Notes under the pieces: generated by a model
The model's database searches: none
Told to the model about the DNA's origin: nothing
What the model saw: only the letters and a program-made list of their open reading frames with translations
Shown here: positions 18,395-27,783 of the stretch, in pieces
Position numbering within the stretch: position 1 is the first letter of the stretch
Layout: each line of letters opens with the position of its first letter
Assembly: GCA_040385645.1 (NCBI GenBank)
Contig: JAZKGZ010000013.1
Span: forward strand, 124,001-188,000
Source: JANXSS01 sp040385645
Lineage (GTDB): Bacteria > Pseudomonadota > Gammaproteobacteria > Burkholderiales > Burkholderiaceae_D
Direction of reading: 5' to 3'
DNA length: 64,000 nucleotides
Program-made: the position numbers and the translations under genes

Positions 18395-20478
18395 GGGAGC
18401 CGGAATTCCTGAAGTAATTGCTGAAATTGCTGTTCGTCCAGAATTGTAACGCCTAAATCTCGGGCCTTCGCCAGCTTACTGCCGGCATCGGTACCGGCTA
18501 TCAGGTAGCTGGTTTTTTTTGAGACAGAGCCGCTCACCTTGCCTCCGGCAGCCTCGATTGCTTCAGCGGCATCCTCGCGCGTCAGGTTCGGCAAGGTACC
18601 GGTGAGGACGAAAGTTTTGCCATGCAGCGGCGGCATTTGCGCCGCCAGTGCGATCTGGCGGGGGCTTTCCACCCAATTGACGCCGAGTGCGCGCAGTTGC
18701 GCAATCAGCTCGCAATTAAGCGGATCTGCAAAAAACTGCAACAAGGATTTTGCAACGATCGGCCCAACGTCTGCAACTTCCAACAGAGCGTTTTCATCTG
18801 CCGCAAGCAATGCATCGAGCGCGCCGAAATGACGAGCCAGCTCTTTGGCCGTGCTTTCGCCGACATGACGAATACCCAATGCAAACAGAAACCGCGCTAG
18901 CGTCGTCGCCTTGGACTTTTCAATGGCTTTCAATACATTTTGCGCCGACTTATCGGCCATGCGTTCGAGTTCCAACAGCGCTATAAAGCCTAGACGATAA
19001 AGGTCGGCCGCCGTCGTGATTACTTGCCGGTCGACCAGTTGCTCGATCAATTGATCGCCCAAGCCTTCGATATCCATCGCCCGGCGCGAGACGAAATGCA
19101 GCAAGCCACCTTTACGCTGCGCCGCACATTTCACCCAGCCGCCGGCGCAGCGCGCAACGGCTTCATCTTCAAGACGCACGATCGGTGAACCACACACCGG
19201 ACAGACGACCGGCATCACGAATGTACGAGCATCTGCAGGCCGCAGCTCAGGCACGAAAGCGACCACTTCCGGTATGACGTCACCGGCCCGGCGCACGATT
19301 ACGGTGTCGCCGATGTGTATATCTTTGCGTCGCACTTCATCTTCGTTATGTAGCGTGGCATTGGTAACCGATACCCCACCTACCGTTACCGCCGCTAAAC
19401 GTGCCACAGGCGTGATGGCACCGGTACGGCCGACCTGTACGGTGATGTCCTGTACTACCGTGGTAGCTTCCTGCGCTGCGAACTTGTGGGCGATCGCAAA
19501 CCGCGGAGCCCTCGACACGAAGCCGAGCTGCTCCTGCTGCGTAACATCATTGACTTTGTAGACCACGCCATCGATTTCATAAGGTAGCTGTGCCCGCCGT
19601 AAATAGATTTCATTAAAAAACGCCAGTAACCCTGCAACCCCATGAACCACCGCGCGCTCCGGGCTGACCGCCACGCCGAGCCTGGCGTACCAATCGAGCA
19701 GCGCAGCATGGGAAGCGGGCATTGCTGCGCCTTCGAGAATACCGATACCGTATGCGAAAAAGCGCAAGGTTCGCTGCGCAGTGATGCGGGAATCGAGCTG
19801 GCGCAGGCTGCCGGCAGCGGCATTTCGCGGATTGGCAAATTCCTTCATACCGGCGTCACGTTGACGAACGTTTAGACGCAGAAAATCTGCTTTGAACATC
19901 AGTACCTCACCCCGAATATCTAGAATATGCGGTGGCCGGTCTGTGTGGAGGCGCAATGGAATCTGCTGTACGGTGCGGATATTGGCTGTGACGTTCTCAC
20001 CGGTGGTGCCGTTGCCTCTGGTGGCAGCCTCGACAAGCAATCCATCGATATATCGAAGATTGATCGCTAGGCCATCGAATTTCAATTCGGCCGCATATTC
20101 CACATTCGACGAGGTAAGGCCTTCTGAAACTCTACGATCGAATGACCGAATGTCTCCTTCTCCAAAGCCATTGCCAAGTGAAAGCATCGGCACACCGTGG
20201 TCGATCGGTGCGAAGGTACCGAGCGGTGGTGCGCCAACGCGCTGCGTGGGCGAATCGAAGGTCACCAATGTCGGCGTTTCTTGTTCCAAACGCTCCAGTT
20301 CTCGGTATAGCAGATCGTATTCGGCGTCCGGTATGGTCGGGCTATCCAGGACGTGATAGGCATGGCTGTGGCGGTTCAGGATCGACCTTAGCCAGGCAGC
20401 CCGGGCGGACGGATCGCTGCGCTCAGGCCCGGCTTGCGGCGGTAAAGCCGGTAACGATATCGAAACGTCGGGTTGCAT
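18391..20478 (-). CDS. ligA: LigA, NAD-dependent DNA ligase
   Basis: Seals nicks in DNA during replication and repair. 695 residues from the ATG at 20478. Domain Ia (about 25-90), adenylation domain with the catalytic K133 in ELKFDG, OB fold, a four-cysteine zinc finger (CPVCGSP...CAGGWVKCAAQ), helix-hairpin-helix region and a C-terminal BRCT domain. The frame is open up to 20619, but that extension overlaps zipA and is not ligase-like. It sits 16 nt after zipA, as in many betaproteobacteria. Confidence 0.97.
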   Translation of the reverse strand: MQPDVSISLPALPPQAGPERSDPSARAAWLRSILNRHSHAYHVLDSPTIPDAEYDLLYRELERLEQETPTLVTFDSPTQRVGAPPLGTFAPIDHGVPMLSLGNGFGEGDIRSFDRRVSEGLTSSNVEYAAELKFDGLAINLRYIDGLLVEAATRGNGTTGENVTANIRTVQQIPLRLHTDRPPHILDIRGEVLMFKADFLRLNVRQRDAGMKEFANPRNAAAGSLRQLDSRITAQRTLRFFAYGIGILEGAAMPASHAALLDWYARLGVAVSPERAVVHGVAGLLAFFNEIYLRRAQLPYEIDGVVYKVNDVTQQEQLGFVSRAPRFAIAHKFAAQEATTVVQDITVQVGRTGAITPVARLAAVTVGGVSVTNATLHNEDEVRRKDIHIGDTVIVRRAGDVIPEVVAFVPELRPADARTFVMPVVCPVCGSPIVRLEDEAVARCAGGWVKCAAQRKGGLLHFVSRRAMDIEGLGDQLIEQLVDRQVITTAADLYRLGFIALLELERMADKSAQNVLKAIEKSKATTLARFLFALGIRHVGESTAKELARHFGALDALLAADENALLEVADVGPIVAKSLLQFFADPLNCELIAQLRALGVNWVESPRQIALAAQMPPLHGKTFVLTGTLPNLTREDAAEAIEAAGGKVSGSVSKKTSYLIAGTDAGSKLAKARDLGVTILDEQQFQQLLQEFRLP

Positions 20479-20494
20479 CGCTTGAAACGGCACC

Positions 20495-21763
20495 CTAACT
20501 GAATAGACGTAATGCGCGCGTGGAACCGGCAGGAATATCCGCCGCTTGCATATCGGCATAAAAGTTTCGAACTTGGTCGGCAATTTCCGCCAATGCAGCG
20601 TCCGAAAGCGGTTGTTCACTATCGTCGACGACGACGCCGTCGAGTCGATGTGACAACGACCGTGCGCAGGCAGTCATTGCACCGAAACCGTCACGGTCCG
20701 GCGCTACACACGGCACGTCCAGCAATAGCGTCAGGCGGGTAGTGCTTTCAGCTGCCAGCGTGACATTGGTGGAAAGGGTGAAAAGATTGCCACCGTCGCC
20801 GTCCGACATAACCAATCTGCCGTCCGGGCGCACGTCGAAGCCCTGCCGCTCCAGCGCTGCAAGTAAGGTAACGATCGACCATGCGGCGTTTTTCGCCTGA
20901 ACGTTGACACTCAGTTGGGCGTCGTACTGCCCGACGAATTGCTGCAATGCCTTCGCCGATTGCATGACCGATTTCATATTCGGCACGTCTGGCTCGGCAT
21001 CGAGCTCGTCGGAAACCTGCCGCAGCCGCGTCACTAATTCGGAAAATTCGATTTCATTGAGCGCCGAGCTACGGTTGGCCAACTGCACACCCGCAATCAG
21101 TGCCGTATAGATAGCCCCGTGTTGGATCGATTCCCAATCACCGCCTTCGCGCAAACCCATGAAATGCACCGGCTTATTGCCGACATGGCGTAATGCCTGA
21201 ATCGGCCCGATCACTTTTTCACCACGCAAATTGGCACCTAGCGCCAGTGGAATCGCACAATCGATCATCGGATCGACCGGTAGCTCTTTCGGTGGCGGTT
21301 CGACGTCGTCCGCTATCGATGTCGTTACGGAAGCTGCTGCCGACGCCGAGACGGCAGCCGGCGTGGCAACCGGGTGCTGATCTTGCGTAAAAGTGGTAGC
21401 CCCTACAACGGGCTGAGCCATTTCCTCAAGCGTATCGGTGCGTGGCGAGAGCGGTTCGCCCTCCATCGGAACACCCGCCAGCGCAGCAGCGATCGACGCT
21501 TCGGCACCTGCGCCCGCGCCCAGTTTTTCAGCTGGCACCTGCGCCACGCCGACTGCTTCGGACGAAAAACTCGGCTCGGTACGTCCCCGCGCCGGCGAGG
21601 TGCTGCGTCGAGCGTCGGGTGTCATGAGCACATCGTCATGCTCGTCCGCGAATGCCCGCTCGACCGTTTTCTTCGCTTTGTACTCTTGCCATTTATTGTA
21701 AGAAATTACGCCGACCACGATGGTGCTGCCAAGCGCCATCAAACTTATTTGCAAGTCCGTCAT
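20495..21763 (-). CDS. zipA: ZipA-like cell division protein
   Basis: Inner-membrane anchor of the FtsZ ring. 422 residues: one N-terminal membrane helix (about residues 5-22, LMALGSTIVVGVISY), a long low-complexity linker rich in Ala, Pro and Glu (about 45-180), and a C-terminal globular domain (about 190-422) with weak ZipA-type similarity. The assignment rests on domain layout and on the conserved smc-zipA-ligA order rather than on strong sequence motifs. Confidence 0.85.
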   Translation of the reverse strand: MTDLQISLMALGSTIVVGVISYNKWQEYKAKKTVERAFADEHDDVLMTPDARRSTSPARGRTEPSFSSEAVGVAQVPAEKLGAGAGAEASIAAALAGVPMEGEPLSPRTDTLEEMAQPVVGATTFTQDQHPVATPAAVSASAAASVTTSIADDVEPPPKELPVDPMIDCAIPLALGANLRGEKVIGPIQALRHVGNKPVHFMGLREGGDWESIQHGAIYTALIAGVQLANRSSALNEIEFSELVTRLRQVSDELDAEPDVPNMKSVMQSAKALQQFVGQYDAQLSVNVQAKNAAWSIVTLLAALERQGFDVRPDGRLVMSDGDGGNLFTLSTNVTLAAESTTRLTLLLDVPCVAPDRDGFGAMTACARSLSHRLDGVVVDDSEQPLSDAALAEIADQVRNFYADMQAADIPAGSTRALRLFS

Positions 21764-21862
21764 GCTGTCGACGCCTTAAAAGCGGAGTGGCTCATTTATA
21801 GTCCCGAGGTAACGTCGCTAGAATTTTCGGCATCAGATCCGCCGATCCTGGACGACCCGTTG

Positions 21863-21892
21863 AGGGTACGTGTTGGCGAGTAAAGTTGTCAA
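21863..21892 (-). promoter_or_regulatory. Possible zipA promoter
   Basis: On the minus strand a perfect -35 TTGACA (21892-21887) is followed after 18 nt by a weak -10 TACCCT (21868-21863), about 100 nt before the zipA start. A second -10-like TATAAA lies at 21800-21795 without a good -35. It is located in the 158-nt gap after smc. Confidence 0.35.
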
Positions 21893-21921
21893 GCTGGCAG
21901 CACGGTGCGCCAGCACCGATT

Positions 21922-24900
21922 TCAGGCGGCTGCAGCCTCGGCAACGAAATGCCGCGCTGCTTCCATGTCGACAGCTACGATTCTCGATACGCCCTGCTCC
22001 TGCATCGTTACCCCGATCAACTGATGCGCCATTTCCATTGCAATTTTATTATGAGAAATAAACAGGAACTGGGTTTTTTGAGCCATTCGTTTGACCATAC
22101 TGCAAAAGCGTTCGGTATTCGCATCGTCCAGCGGTGCATCCACCTCGTCGAGCAGACAAAAGGGTGCCGGATTTAGCTGGAACATCGAAAACACGAGTGC
22201 GGTCGCGGTCAGCGCTTTTTCTCCACCCGACAACAAATGGATCGTTGCGTTCTTTTTGCCAGGTGGTTGCGCCATAACCTGCACACCGGCATCCAAAATT
22301 TCGTCGCCTGTCATAATCAATCTAGCAGTGCCACCGCCAAACAAAATCGGAAAAAGTTCGCTGAAATGCTGATTCACTTTGTCGAACGTTTCTTGTAACA
22401 GGTCACGCGTTTCATGGTCGATTTTGTGAATAGCATCCTGCAGTGTATTAATTGCTGCGGTAAGGTCGGCCGTTTGCGCATCGAGAAAATTTTTACGCTC
22501 CGACGCCTGATCTAACTCTTCCAGCGCGGCCAAATTGACGGCCCCTAAAGCCGAAATCAAGTTCGCCAATCGCGTGACTTCGCCCTGCAAATAGGAGGGA
22601 CGCATGTCTGGCGTCAACTTCGCTGCCATTGCAATTTCGTCGATACCGGCTTCCGTCAGATGCAAGGCAAATTGCTCCTGATTCAGACGCGCTGCCTGCT
22701 CTTTCAACTGCAACTCCACAATTTGATCACGCTGCGGTTGCAAGCTACGTTCTGCCTGCGAGCGTGCATCTTCGTGCTGGCGTATCGTTTGGGTCAGTTG
22801 ATCGAGTTCTTGCCGCGCATCGGAAAGCCTTGATTCTTGTTCGACCCGACCTCCAAGTAACGCTTGCAAGGCTACCTGCGCAGCATCGTCATTCAATGAT
22901 GCGAACTCCATATTCGCTTGCTCAAGATTGGCCGAAGCATGGGCTGCTTGTTGCTGCGCCGTGGTGACGTTTCGCTGTAACTCCGCGATCCGGTTTCGTT
23001 GCGATCTTTCGGCGAAGGCGGCTTCCTGCGCCAGGCGCTCCGCCTCCCGTAAGCGAAGACGGGCCTCGTTCAGTCGTTGCTCTTTCTCTAAATAATCTGT
23101 TTGCTCGCAAGAATCCATCTCGAGCAATTCGGAAAGCACGGCTTCCAATTCCTCGAACCGGGCTTCATGTTCACCGCGCGCCAGCTGCTGTTCGTCCTCC
23201 TGCCCAGAAATCTCTTCCAGATCGATATCGATTTGCGCCTGTCTTTGCTCGAAACGGCTTTTGTGTTCGGATATTTTTAATAAATCCAATTGCAATGAAT
23301 GGATCAACTGGTTAATCGATGCGATTTGCTGCCCGGCTTGCTGCGATTGCTGCATGTTTTCGCGCAAAGCGAGGTCGGCTTGCTGGCTTCGCTCGTGCGC
23401 TGCTTCAGCCAGCATTAGCTGCACACGTACTTGCTTGACCAAATTCTCGATCTCGGTTTGTCGTGCAAGCATGCCTTCCTGCGGCGAATCCGGTGCATGA
23501 AAACGTAAATCGGCGCAACCAACAATATGTCCGGCGCGTGTCACAAAGCAGGCACCGACTGGCAATTTCAAGCGGCTTTTTAAAGCCGCGTCGATATCGT
23601 CGACGACGTACACATCGCTCAGCCAGCCTTGCAAGCGACCTCTGACGCCAGCATCGCCTATCTTTAGCAAATCGATCAATGGGCGCAAACCCTCCGGTGG
23701 AGCGATCGATGCCGATTTCTCGACACCAGCTGGCATAAATAGCGTCAGCTTCGCAGGCGGCGCATCGCCGATCAGCGTATGAATTTGATCAAGATCGGCT
23801 ATTTCCAAAGCATTGGTACGCTCGCGCAAAACCGCCTCCAGAGCATTCTCCCAACCCGGGGTTACCTGCAAACGTTGCCATAGCCGTGGAAGATCGTGCA
23901 AAGCATGCTTTTCCAACCATGGCCGCAGCTTCTCCTTGGTTTGCACGCTTTCTTGCAGTTGGGTCAGAGCCGAGAGTCGGGCGTCGAGTTGTGCATGGAC
24001 AGAACCCTCGTTGGTAGCCTGCAGGATGGTATCGGTACGAGATTGCTCCAGTGTCGGTTGTGCATCCCGCGCAAGCTGCAGGGCGTGCTGCAATGTTTTC
24101 AGGCTTACCTGTTTCTCTGCCAGTACCAACGTCAAATTTTCGAAATGTGATTCGTCTGGCAACTGCAGTTCGCCACGCTCTCGAACGAGTCGTTCTCGAC
24201 GAACCGTCAGCGCAGCAAGAAGTTGCATGGCATTGCGTTGGCGCGCAGATTCCATTTCCAGTTGCTGACGCGCCTGCATGATTTTTGCCCGACTCTCGCC
24301 AGTCTTTAGCTGCGCATCGCGCAAGGCATGTTCCAGAGCTGGTACGCGCTCCTGCTGTTGTACTGCGACCTCGGCGCTCTCGGCGACCTGCATGGCCTGT
24401 TCGTGCAACAGCATTTCCGCTTCGGCAAGCTCTTCCATATGACGCGAACATTGGCCCAGCCATTGGTCGCGCTGTGCAGCCAGCGTGGTCAACTGCGTTT
24501 GCAAGCGCACACGCGAATCGTTTACGAACCGTATCTGCGTCTCTAGGCTGCCGATTTCTGCATTGGTTTGGTACAGACATCCTTGCGCCTGGTGTACTTG
24601 GTCGCCGGCGGCATAATGGCGCTGGCGCAGAGCTTCCAATGCCGCTTCGGTGCTGCGCAACGATGCCGTGCTGGACTCCAACGCCGTCTGCGCTTGATCG
24701 ATCTGTGCAAGAAACCTGGCTTGCTCGTTAATGGCTTCGTTTCGGCGCAACAGCCACAACAACGCTTGCTTTTCGCTCTGATCTGCCTGCAGCGCCTGAA
24801 AGCGTCGCGCCACTTCCGCCTGCGATTGCAGCTTATCGAGATTGGTACTTAATTCACGCACGATATCGTCGACCCGCACGAGGTTTTCGCGGGTATCGTT

Positions 24901-25452
24901 CAAGCGATTTTCCGTCTCACGCCGGCGCTCTTTGTATTTGGAAACACCAGCGGCTTCTTCGAGAAAAATGCGTAATTCTTCCGGGCGCGCTTCGATGATG
25001 CGACTGATCATGCCCTGCCCGATGATGGCATAGGCGCGCGGCCCGAGCCCGGTACCCATGAAGATATCCTGGATATCGCGGCGGCGTACCGGCTGATTAT
25101 TAATATAGTACGTCGAGGTGCCGTCACGGGTAAGCGTGCGCTTGACTGCAATTTCTGCATACTGATGCCATTGCCCGGCGGCTTTTCCCTCGCTATTGTC
25201 GAATGCCAGTTCTACAGAAGACCGACCAGCCGGTTTGCGATGCGTGGTGCCATTGAAAATTACATCTTGCATCGATTCGCCGCGTAATTCCGAGGCTTTG
25301 GACTCACCCAGCACCCAACGAACGGCATCGATGATGTTGGATTTCCCGCAGCCGTTCGGCCCTACGACACCCACCAGTTGACCAGGAACTTGAAAGTTGG
25401 TCGGATCGACAAAAGACTTGAAGCCGGAAAGTTTGATCGATGTTAAACGCAC
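21922..25452 (-). CDS. smc: Smc, chromosome segregation ATPase
   Basis: Condensin core subunit that extrudes DNA loops to compact and segregate the chromosome, working with ScpA and ScpB (not in this window). 1176 residues: Walker A GPNGCGKSN at about 31-39, a coiled coil, a hinge around 510-650, a return coiled coil, the ABC signature LLSGGEKALTATAL and Walker B FCLLDEVDAPLDD near the C-terminus. The start is GTG at 25452, giving MRLTSIKLSGFKSFVDPT. A -10-like TATGAT lies at 25485-25480 upstream. Divergent from dapC. Confidence 0.97.
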   Translation of the reverse strand: MRLTSIKLSGFKSFVDPTNFQVPGQLVGVVGPNGCGKSNIIDAVRWVLGESKASELRGESMQDVIFNGTTHRKPAGRSSVELAFDNSEGKAAGQWHQYAEIAVKRTLTRDGTSTYYINNQPVRRRDIQDIFMGTGLGPRAYAIIGQGMISRIIEARPEELRIFLEEAAGVSKYKERRRETENRLNDTRENLVRVDDIVRELSTNLDKLQSQAEVARRFQALQADQSEKQALLWLLRRNEAINEQARFLAQIDQAQTALESSTASLRSTEAALEALRQRHYAAGDQVHQAQGCLYQTNAEIGSLETQIRFVNDSRVRLQTQLTTLAAQRDQWLGQCSRHMEELAEAEMLLHEQAMQVAESAEVAVQQQERVPALEHALRDAQLKTGESRAKIMQARQQLEMESARQRNAMQLLAALTVRRERLVRERGELQLPDESHFENLTLVLAEKQVSLKTLQHALQLARDAQPTLEQSRTDTILQATNEGSVHAQLDARLSALTQLQESVQTKEKLRPWLEKHALHDLPRLWQRLQVTPGWENALEAVLRERTNALEIADLDQIHTLIGDAPPAKLTLFMPAGVEKSASIAPPEGLRPLIDLLKIGDAGVRGRLQGWLSDVYVVDDIDAALKSRLKLPVGACFVTRAGHIVGCADLRFHAPDSPQEGMLARQTEIENLVKQVRVQLMLAEAAHERSQQADLALRENMQQSQQAGQQIASINQLIHSLQLDLLKISEHKSRFEQRQAQIDIDLEEISGQEDEQQLARGEHEARFEELEAVLSELLEMDSCEQTDYLEKEQRLNEARLRLREAERLAQEAAFAERSQRNRIAELQRNVTTAQQQAAHASANLEQANMEFASLNDDAAQVALQALLGGRVEQESRLSDARQELDQLTQTIRQHEDARSQAERSLQPQRDQIVELQLKEQAARLNQEQFALHLTEAGIDEIAMAAKLTPDMRPSYLQGEVTRLANLISALGAVNLAALEELDQASERKNFLDAQTADLTAAINTLQDAIHKIDHETRDLLQETFDKVNQHFSELFPILFGGGTARLIMTGDEILDAGVQVMAQPPGKKNATIHLLSGGEKALTATALVFSMFQLNPAPFCLLDEVDAPLDDANTERFCSMVKRMAQKTQFLFISHNKIAMEMAHQLIGVTMQEQGVSRIVAVDMEAARHFVAEAAAA

Positions 25453-25539
25453 GTTGTCACCGGTTGAAAACGGGGTTTAATCATAGCACTTTCTCAATAG
25501 CATCTAAGCTATTGCAGCGCCGGAAAAAGGCTGCGAGGC

Positions 25540-25545
25540 TATAAT
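25540..25545 (+). promoter_or_regulatory. -10 element of the probable dapC promoter
   Basis: A perfect TATAAT at 25540-25545 lies 38 nt before the dapC GTG in the 131-nt gap between the divergent smc and dapC genes. No clear -35 hexamer is found at 16-18 nt spacing; a TTGCAG at 25512-25517 is too far away (22 nt). Confidence 0.35.
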
Positions 25546-25583
25546 GCCCGAGCAATGACTCTTTAAAATTCCCGGCGCAATTC

Positions 25584-26795
25584 GTGAACCCATATCTGGC
25601 TCGACTCCAGCCCTACCCTTTTGAAAAACTTAAGCATCTGCTCGCTGACCAGCGGCCTGATGCCGCCTACACGCCGATTAGTTTAGGAATCGGCGAACCC
25701 AAGCATCCGACACCGCAATTGATCAAGGACGCGCTGGCGGATAATCTTGCAGGCCTGGCGATTTACCCAACCACTGCCGGCAGCGATGCATTACGCACAG
25801 CGATTGCCGCCTGGTTGCAGCGACGCTACGACTTACCACCGCTCGACCCGGCTACCCAGGTGTTGCCGGTTAATGGCTCTCGGGAAGCGTTGTTCGCTTT
25901 AGCGCAGGCGGTCGTCGATCCTGGCGCGCAAGCGCTCGTTATGTGCCCGAATCCGATGTATCAGATTTACGAAGGCGCGGCTTATCTCGCCGGTGCACAA
26001 CCGTATTACGTCAGCGCCGACGCCACTCGCAATTTTGCACCGGACTACGCAGCGGTACCCGAAAGCGTATGGCAGAAGGTGCAGTTGCTGTACGTATGCT
26101 CTCCAGGCAACCCCACCGGCGCTGTCGCTTCGCTCGACGATTGGAGAGCATTGTTTGCCCTTTCCGACCGCTACGGATTCGTGATTGCTGCCGACGAATG
26201 TTATTCGGAGATTTACTTCGGCACCGAGCCGCCTCTGGGAGCGTTGCAGGCCGCGCACCGCCTCGGGCGAGCCGGGTACCCGCGTCTGATCGCATTTTCC
26301 AGCTTGTCCAAACGCTCCAACGTCCCAGGTATGCGCTCCGGTTTCGTTGCTGGCAATGCGACGATCTTGAAAGATTTTCTTCGCTATCGCACTTATCAGG
26401 GTGGTGCGATGAGTCCGGCCGTACAGCACGCATCGATCGCCGCCTGGAATGACGAGCAACACGTCGTTGAAAACCGCGCAAAATACCTGGCAAAATTTAA
26501 CCTGATCACACCATTGCTCCAGGAAGTGCTCGATGTGCGCCTACCGGACGCGGGCTTTTATCTCTGGGCGGGCATCGCACCGCGATACGAATTATCGGAT
26601 GTGGAGTTCGCGCGTCGTTTGTATGCCGAATATAATGTGACGGTATTGCCGGGAAGCTATCTTGGTCGCGATCCGCTAGACGGTAGCACCAACCCTGGAT
26701 ACGGCCGATTGCGTATGGCGCTGGTGGCGGAGCTCGATGAATGTCTCGAGGCGGCGCGTCGCATCGTCGCTTTCGGTAAATCGCTCGCTGCATAG
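25584..26795 (+). CDS. dapC: DapC, N-succinyl-L,L-diaminopimelate aminotransferase
   Basis: PLP-dependent class I/II aminotransferase of the succinylase lysine/diaminopimelate pathway. 403 residues, start GTG 25584. The PLP-binding lysine is K243 in SSLSKRSNVPG; N175 with SPGNPTGA and Y207 in DECYSE are the other usual cofactor contacts. The DapC assignment, rather than another aminotransferase, is supported by dapD 37 nt downstream and dapE two genes on. Confidence 0.94.
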   Translation: MNPYLARLQPYPFEKLKHLLADQRPDAAYTPISLGIGEPKHPTPQLIKDALADNLAGLAIYPTTAGSDALRTAIAAWLQRRYDLPPLDPATQVLPVNGSREALFALAQAVVDPGAQALVMCPNPMYQIYEGAAYLAGAQPYYVSADATRNFAPDYAAVPESVWQKVQLLYVCSPGNPTGAVASLDDWRALFALSDRYGFVIAADECYSEIYFGTEPPLGALQAAHRLGRAGYPRLIAFSSLSKRSNVPGMRSGFVAGNATILKDFLRYRTYQGGAMSPAVQHASIAAWNDEQHVVENRAKYLAKFNLITPLLQEVLDVRLPDAGFYLWAGIAPRYELSDVEFARRLYAEYNVTVLPGSYLGRDPLDGSTNPGYGRLRMALVAELDECLEAARRIVAFGKSLAA

Positions 26796-26832
26796 CGGTT
26801 CTTAAAATAAACACTTTATCACCGGTAAATCC

Positions 26833-27714
26833 ATGACTCAAACGCAAGTGATGCCCCAATCAGAATCAATGCCCGAATACAGGTCAACCCTGCCGTCGAT
26901 CGCACAAACAATCGATCAGGCATGGGAAGACCGCGCGGGGATTACCTCCAAATCGGCTCCGACCGCATTGCGTCACGCCGTCGCGCAAGTGTTGGCCGAG
27001 TTGGATGCGGGCACCCTGCGCGTTGCACATAAGGCCGACGGCGCCTGGGTCGTCAATCAGTGGATCAAAAAAGCGGTGCTGCTATCTTTCCGTTTGGAAG
27101 ATAATTTTCCTATGCCTGCAGGTGCCGACCTACAGTTTTACGACAAGGTGCCGACAAAATTTGCCGGTTACACCGCTGAGGATTTTGCCCGCGGCGGCTT
27201 TCGGGTGGTGCCACCGGCCGTCGCCAGGCGTGGCAGTTTCATCGGCCGTAATGTCATTTTGATGCCTTCTTATGTCAACATCGGTGCCTACGTCGACGAA
27301 GGCACGATGGTCGATACCTGGGCCACGGTCGGCTCATGCGCTCAGATCGGCAAGAACGTTCACTTGTCAGGCGGTGTGGGTATTGGCGGCGTGCTCGAAC
27401 CGATGCAGGCCAACCCCACCATCATTGAAGACAACTGCTTCGTCGGCGCACGCTCGGAAATCGTCGAAGGCGTGATCGTCGAGGAAAATTCGGTGATTTC
27501 AATGGGCGTCTATATCGGTCAGTCCACAAAAATCTACAATCGCGCGACTGGCGAGATCAGCTACGGGCGCATTCCATCGGGTTCGGTCGTAGTTTCGGGC
27601 AGCCTGCCATCTCCGGACGGACGTTACAGCTTGTATTGCGCCGTGATCGTCAAGCGGGTAGATGCGCAAACCCGCGCGAAAACGGCAATAAATGAGTTGC
27701 TGCGCGACGCTTGA
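26833..27714 (+). CDS. dapD: DapD, tetrahydrodipicolinate N-succinyltransferase
   Basis: Succinylates tetrahydrodipicolinate, the first step of the succinylase branch to diaminopimelate and lysine. 293 residues: a helical N-terminal domain and a left-handed beta-helix from about residue 120 (FIGRNVILMPSYVNIGAYVDEGTMVD). About 18 residues longer than usual at the N-terminus; in-frame ATGs at codons 7 and 13 are alternative starts. The last codons (ELLRDA) and the stop lie in the first copy of a 19-bp tandem repeat. Confidence 0.96.
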   Translation: MTQTQVMPQSESMPEYRSTLPSIAQTIDQAWEDRAGITSKSAPTALRHAVAQVLAELDAGTLRVAHKADGAWVVNQWIKKAVLLSFRLEDNFPMPAGADLQFYDKVPTKFAGYTAEDFARGGFRVVPPAVARRGSFIGRNVILMPSYVNIGAYVDEGTMVDTWATVGSCAQIGKNVHLSGGVGIGGVLEPMQANPTIIEDNCFVGARSEIVEGVIVEENSVISMGVYIGQSTKIYNRATGEISYGRIPSGSVVVSGSLPSPDGRYSLYCAVIVKRVDAQTRAKTAINELLRDA

Positions 27715-27750
27715 GTTGCTGCGCGAAGCTTGAGTTGCTGCACAAGGCTT
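27694..27750. repeat. Three 19-bp tandem repeats across the dapD stop codon
   Basis: The units are 27694-27712, 27713-27731 and 27732-27750, based on GAGTTGCTGCGCGACGCTT; copy 2 differs at one position and copy 3 at about three. The dapD TGA spans the junction of copies 1 and 2, so copies 2 and 3 are untranslated and lie between dapD and the PilU gene. Copies probably arose by slippage. Confidence 0.9.
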
Positions 27751-27783
27751 GAATAACCCGACCCACGAGACCGGAATATAGAA

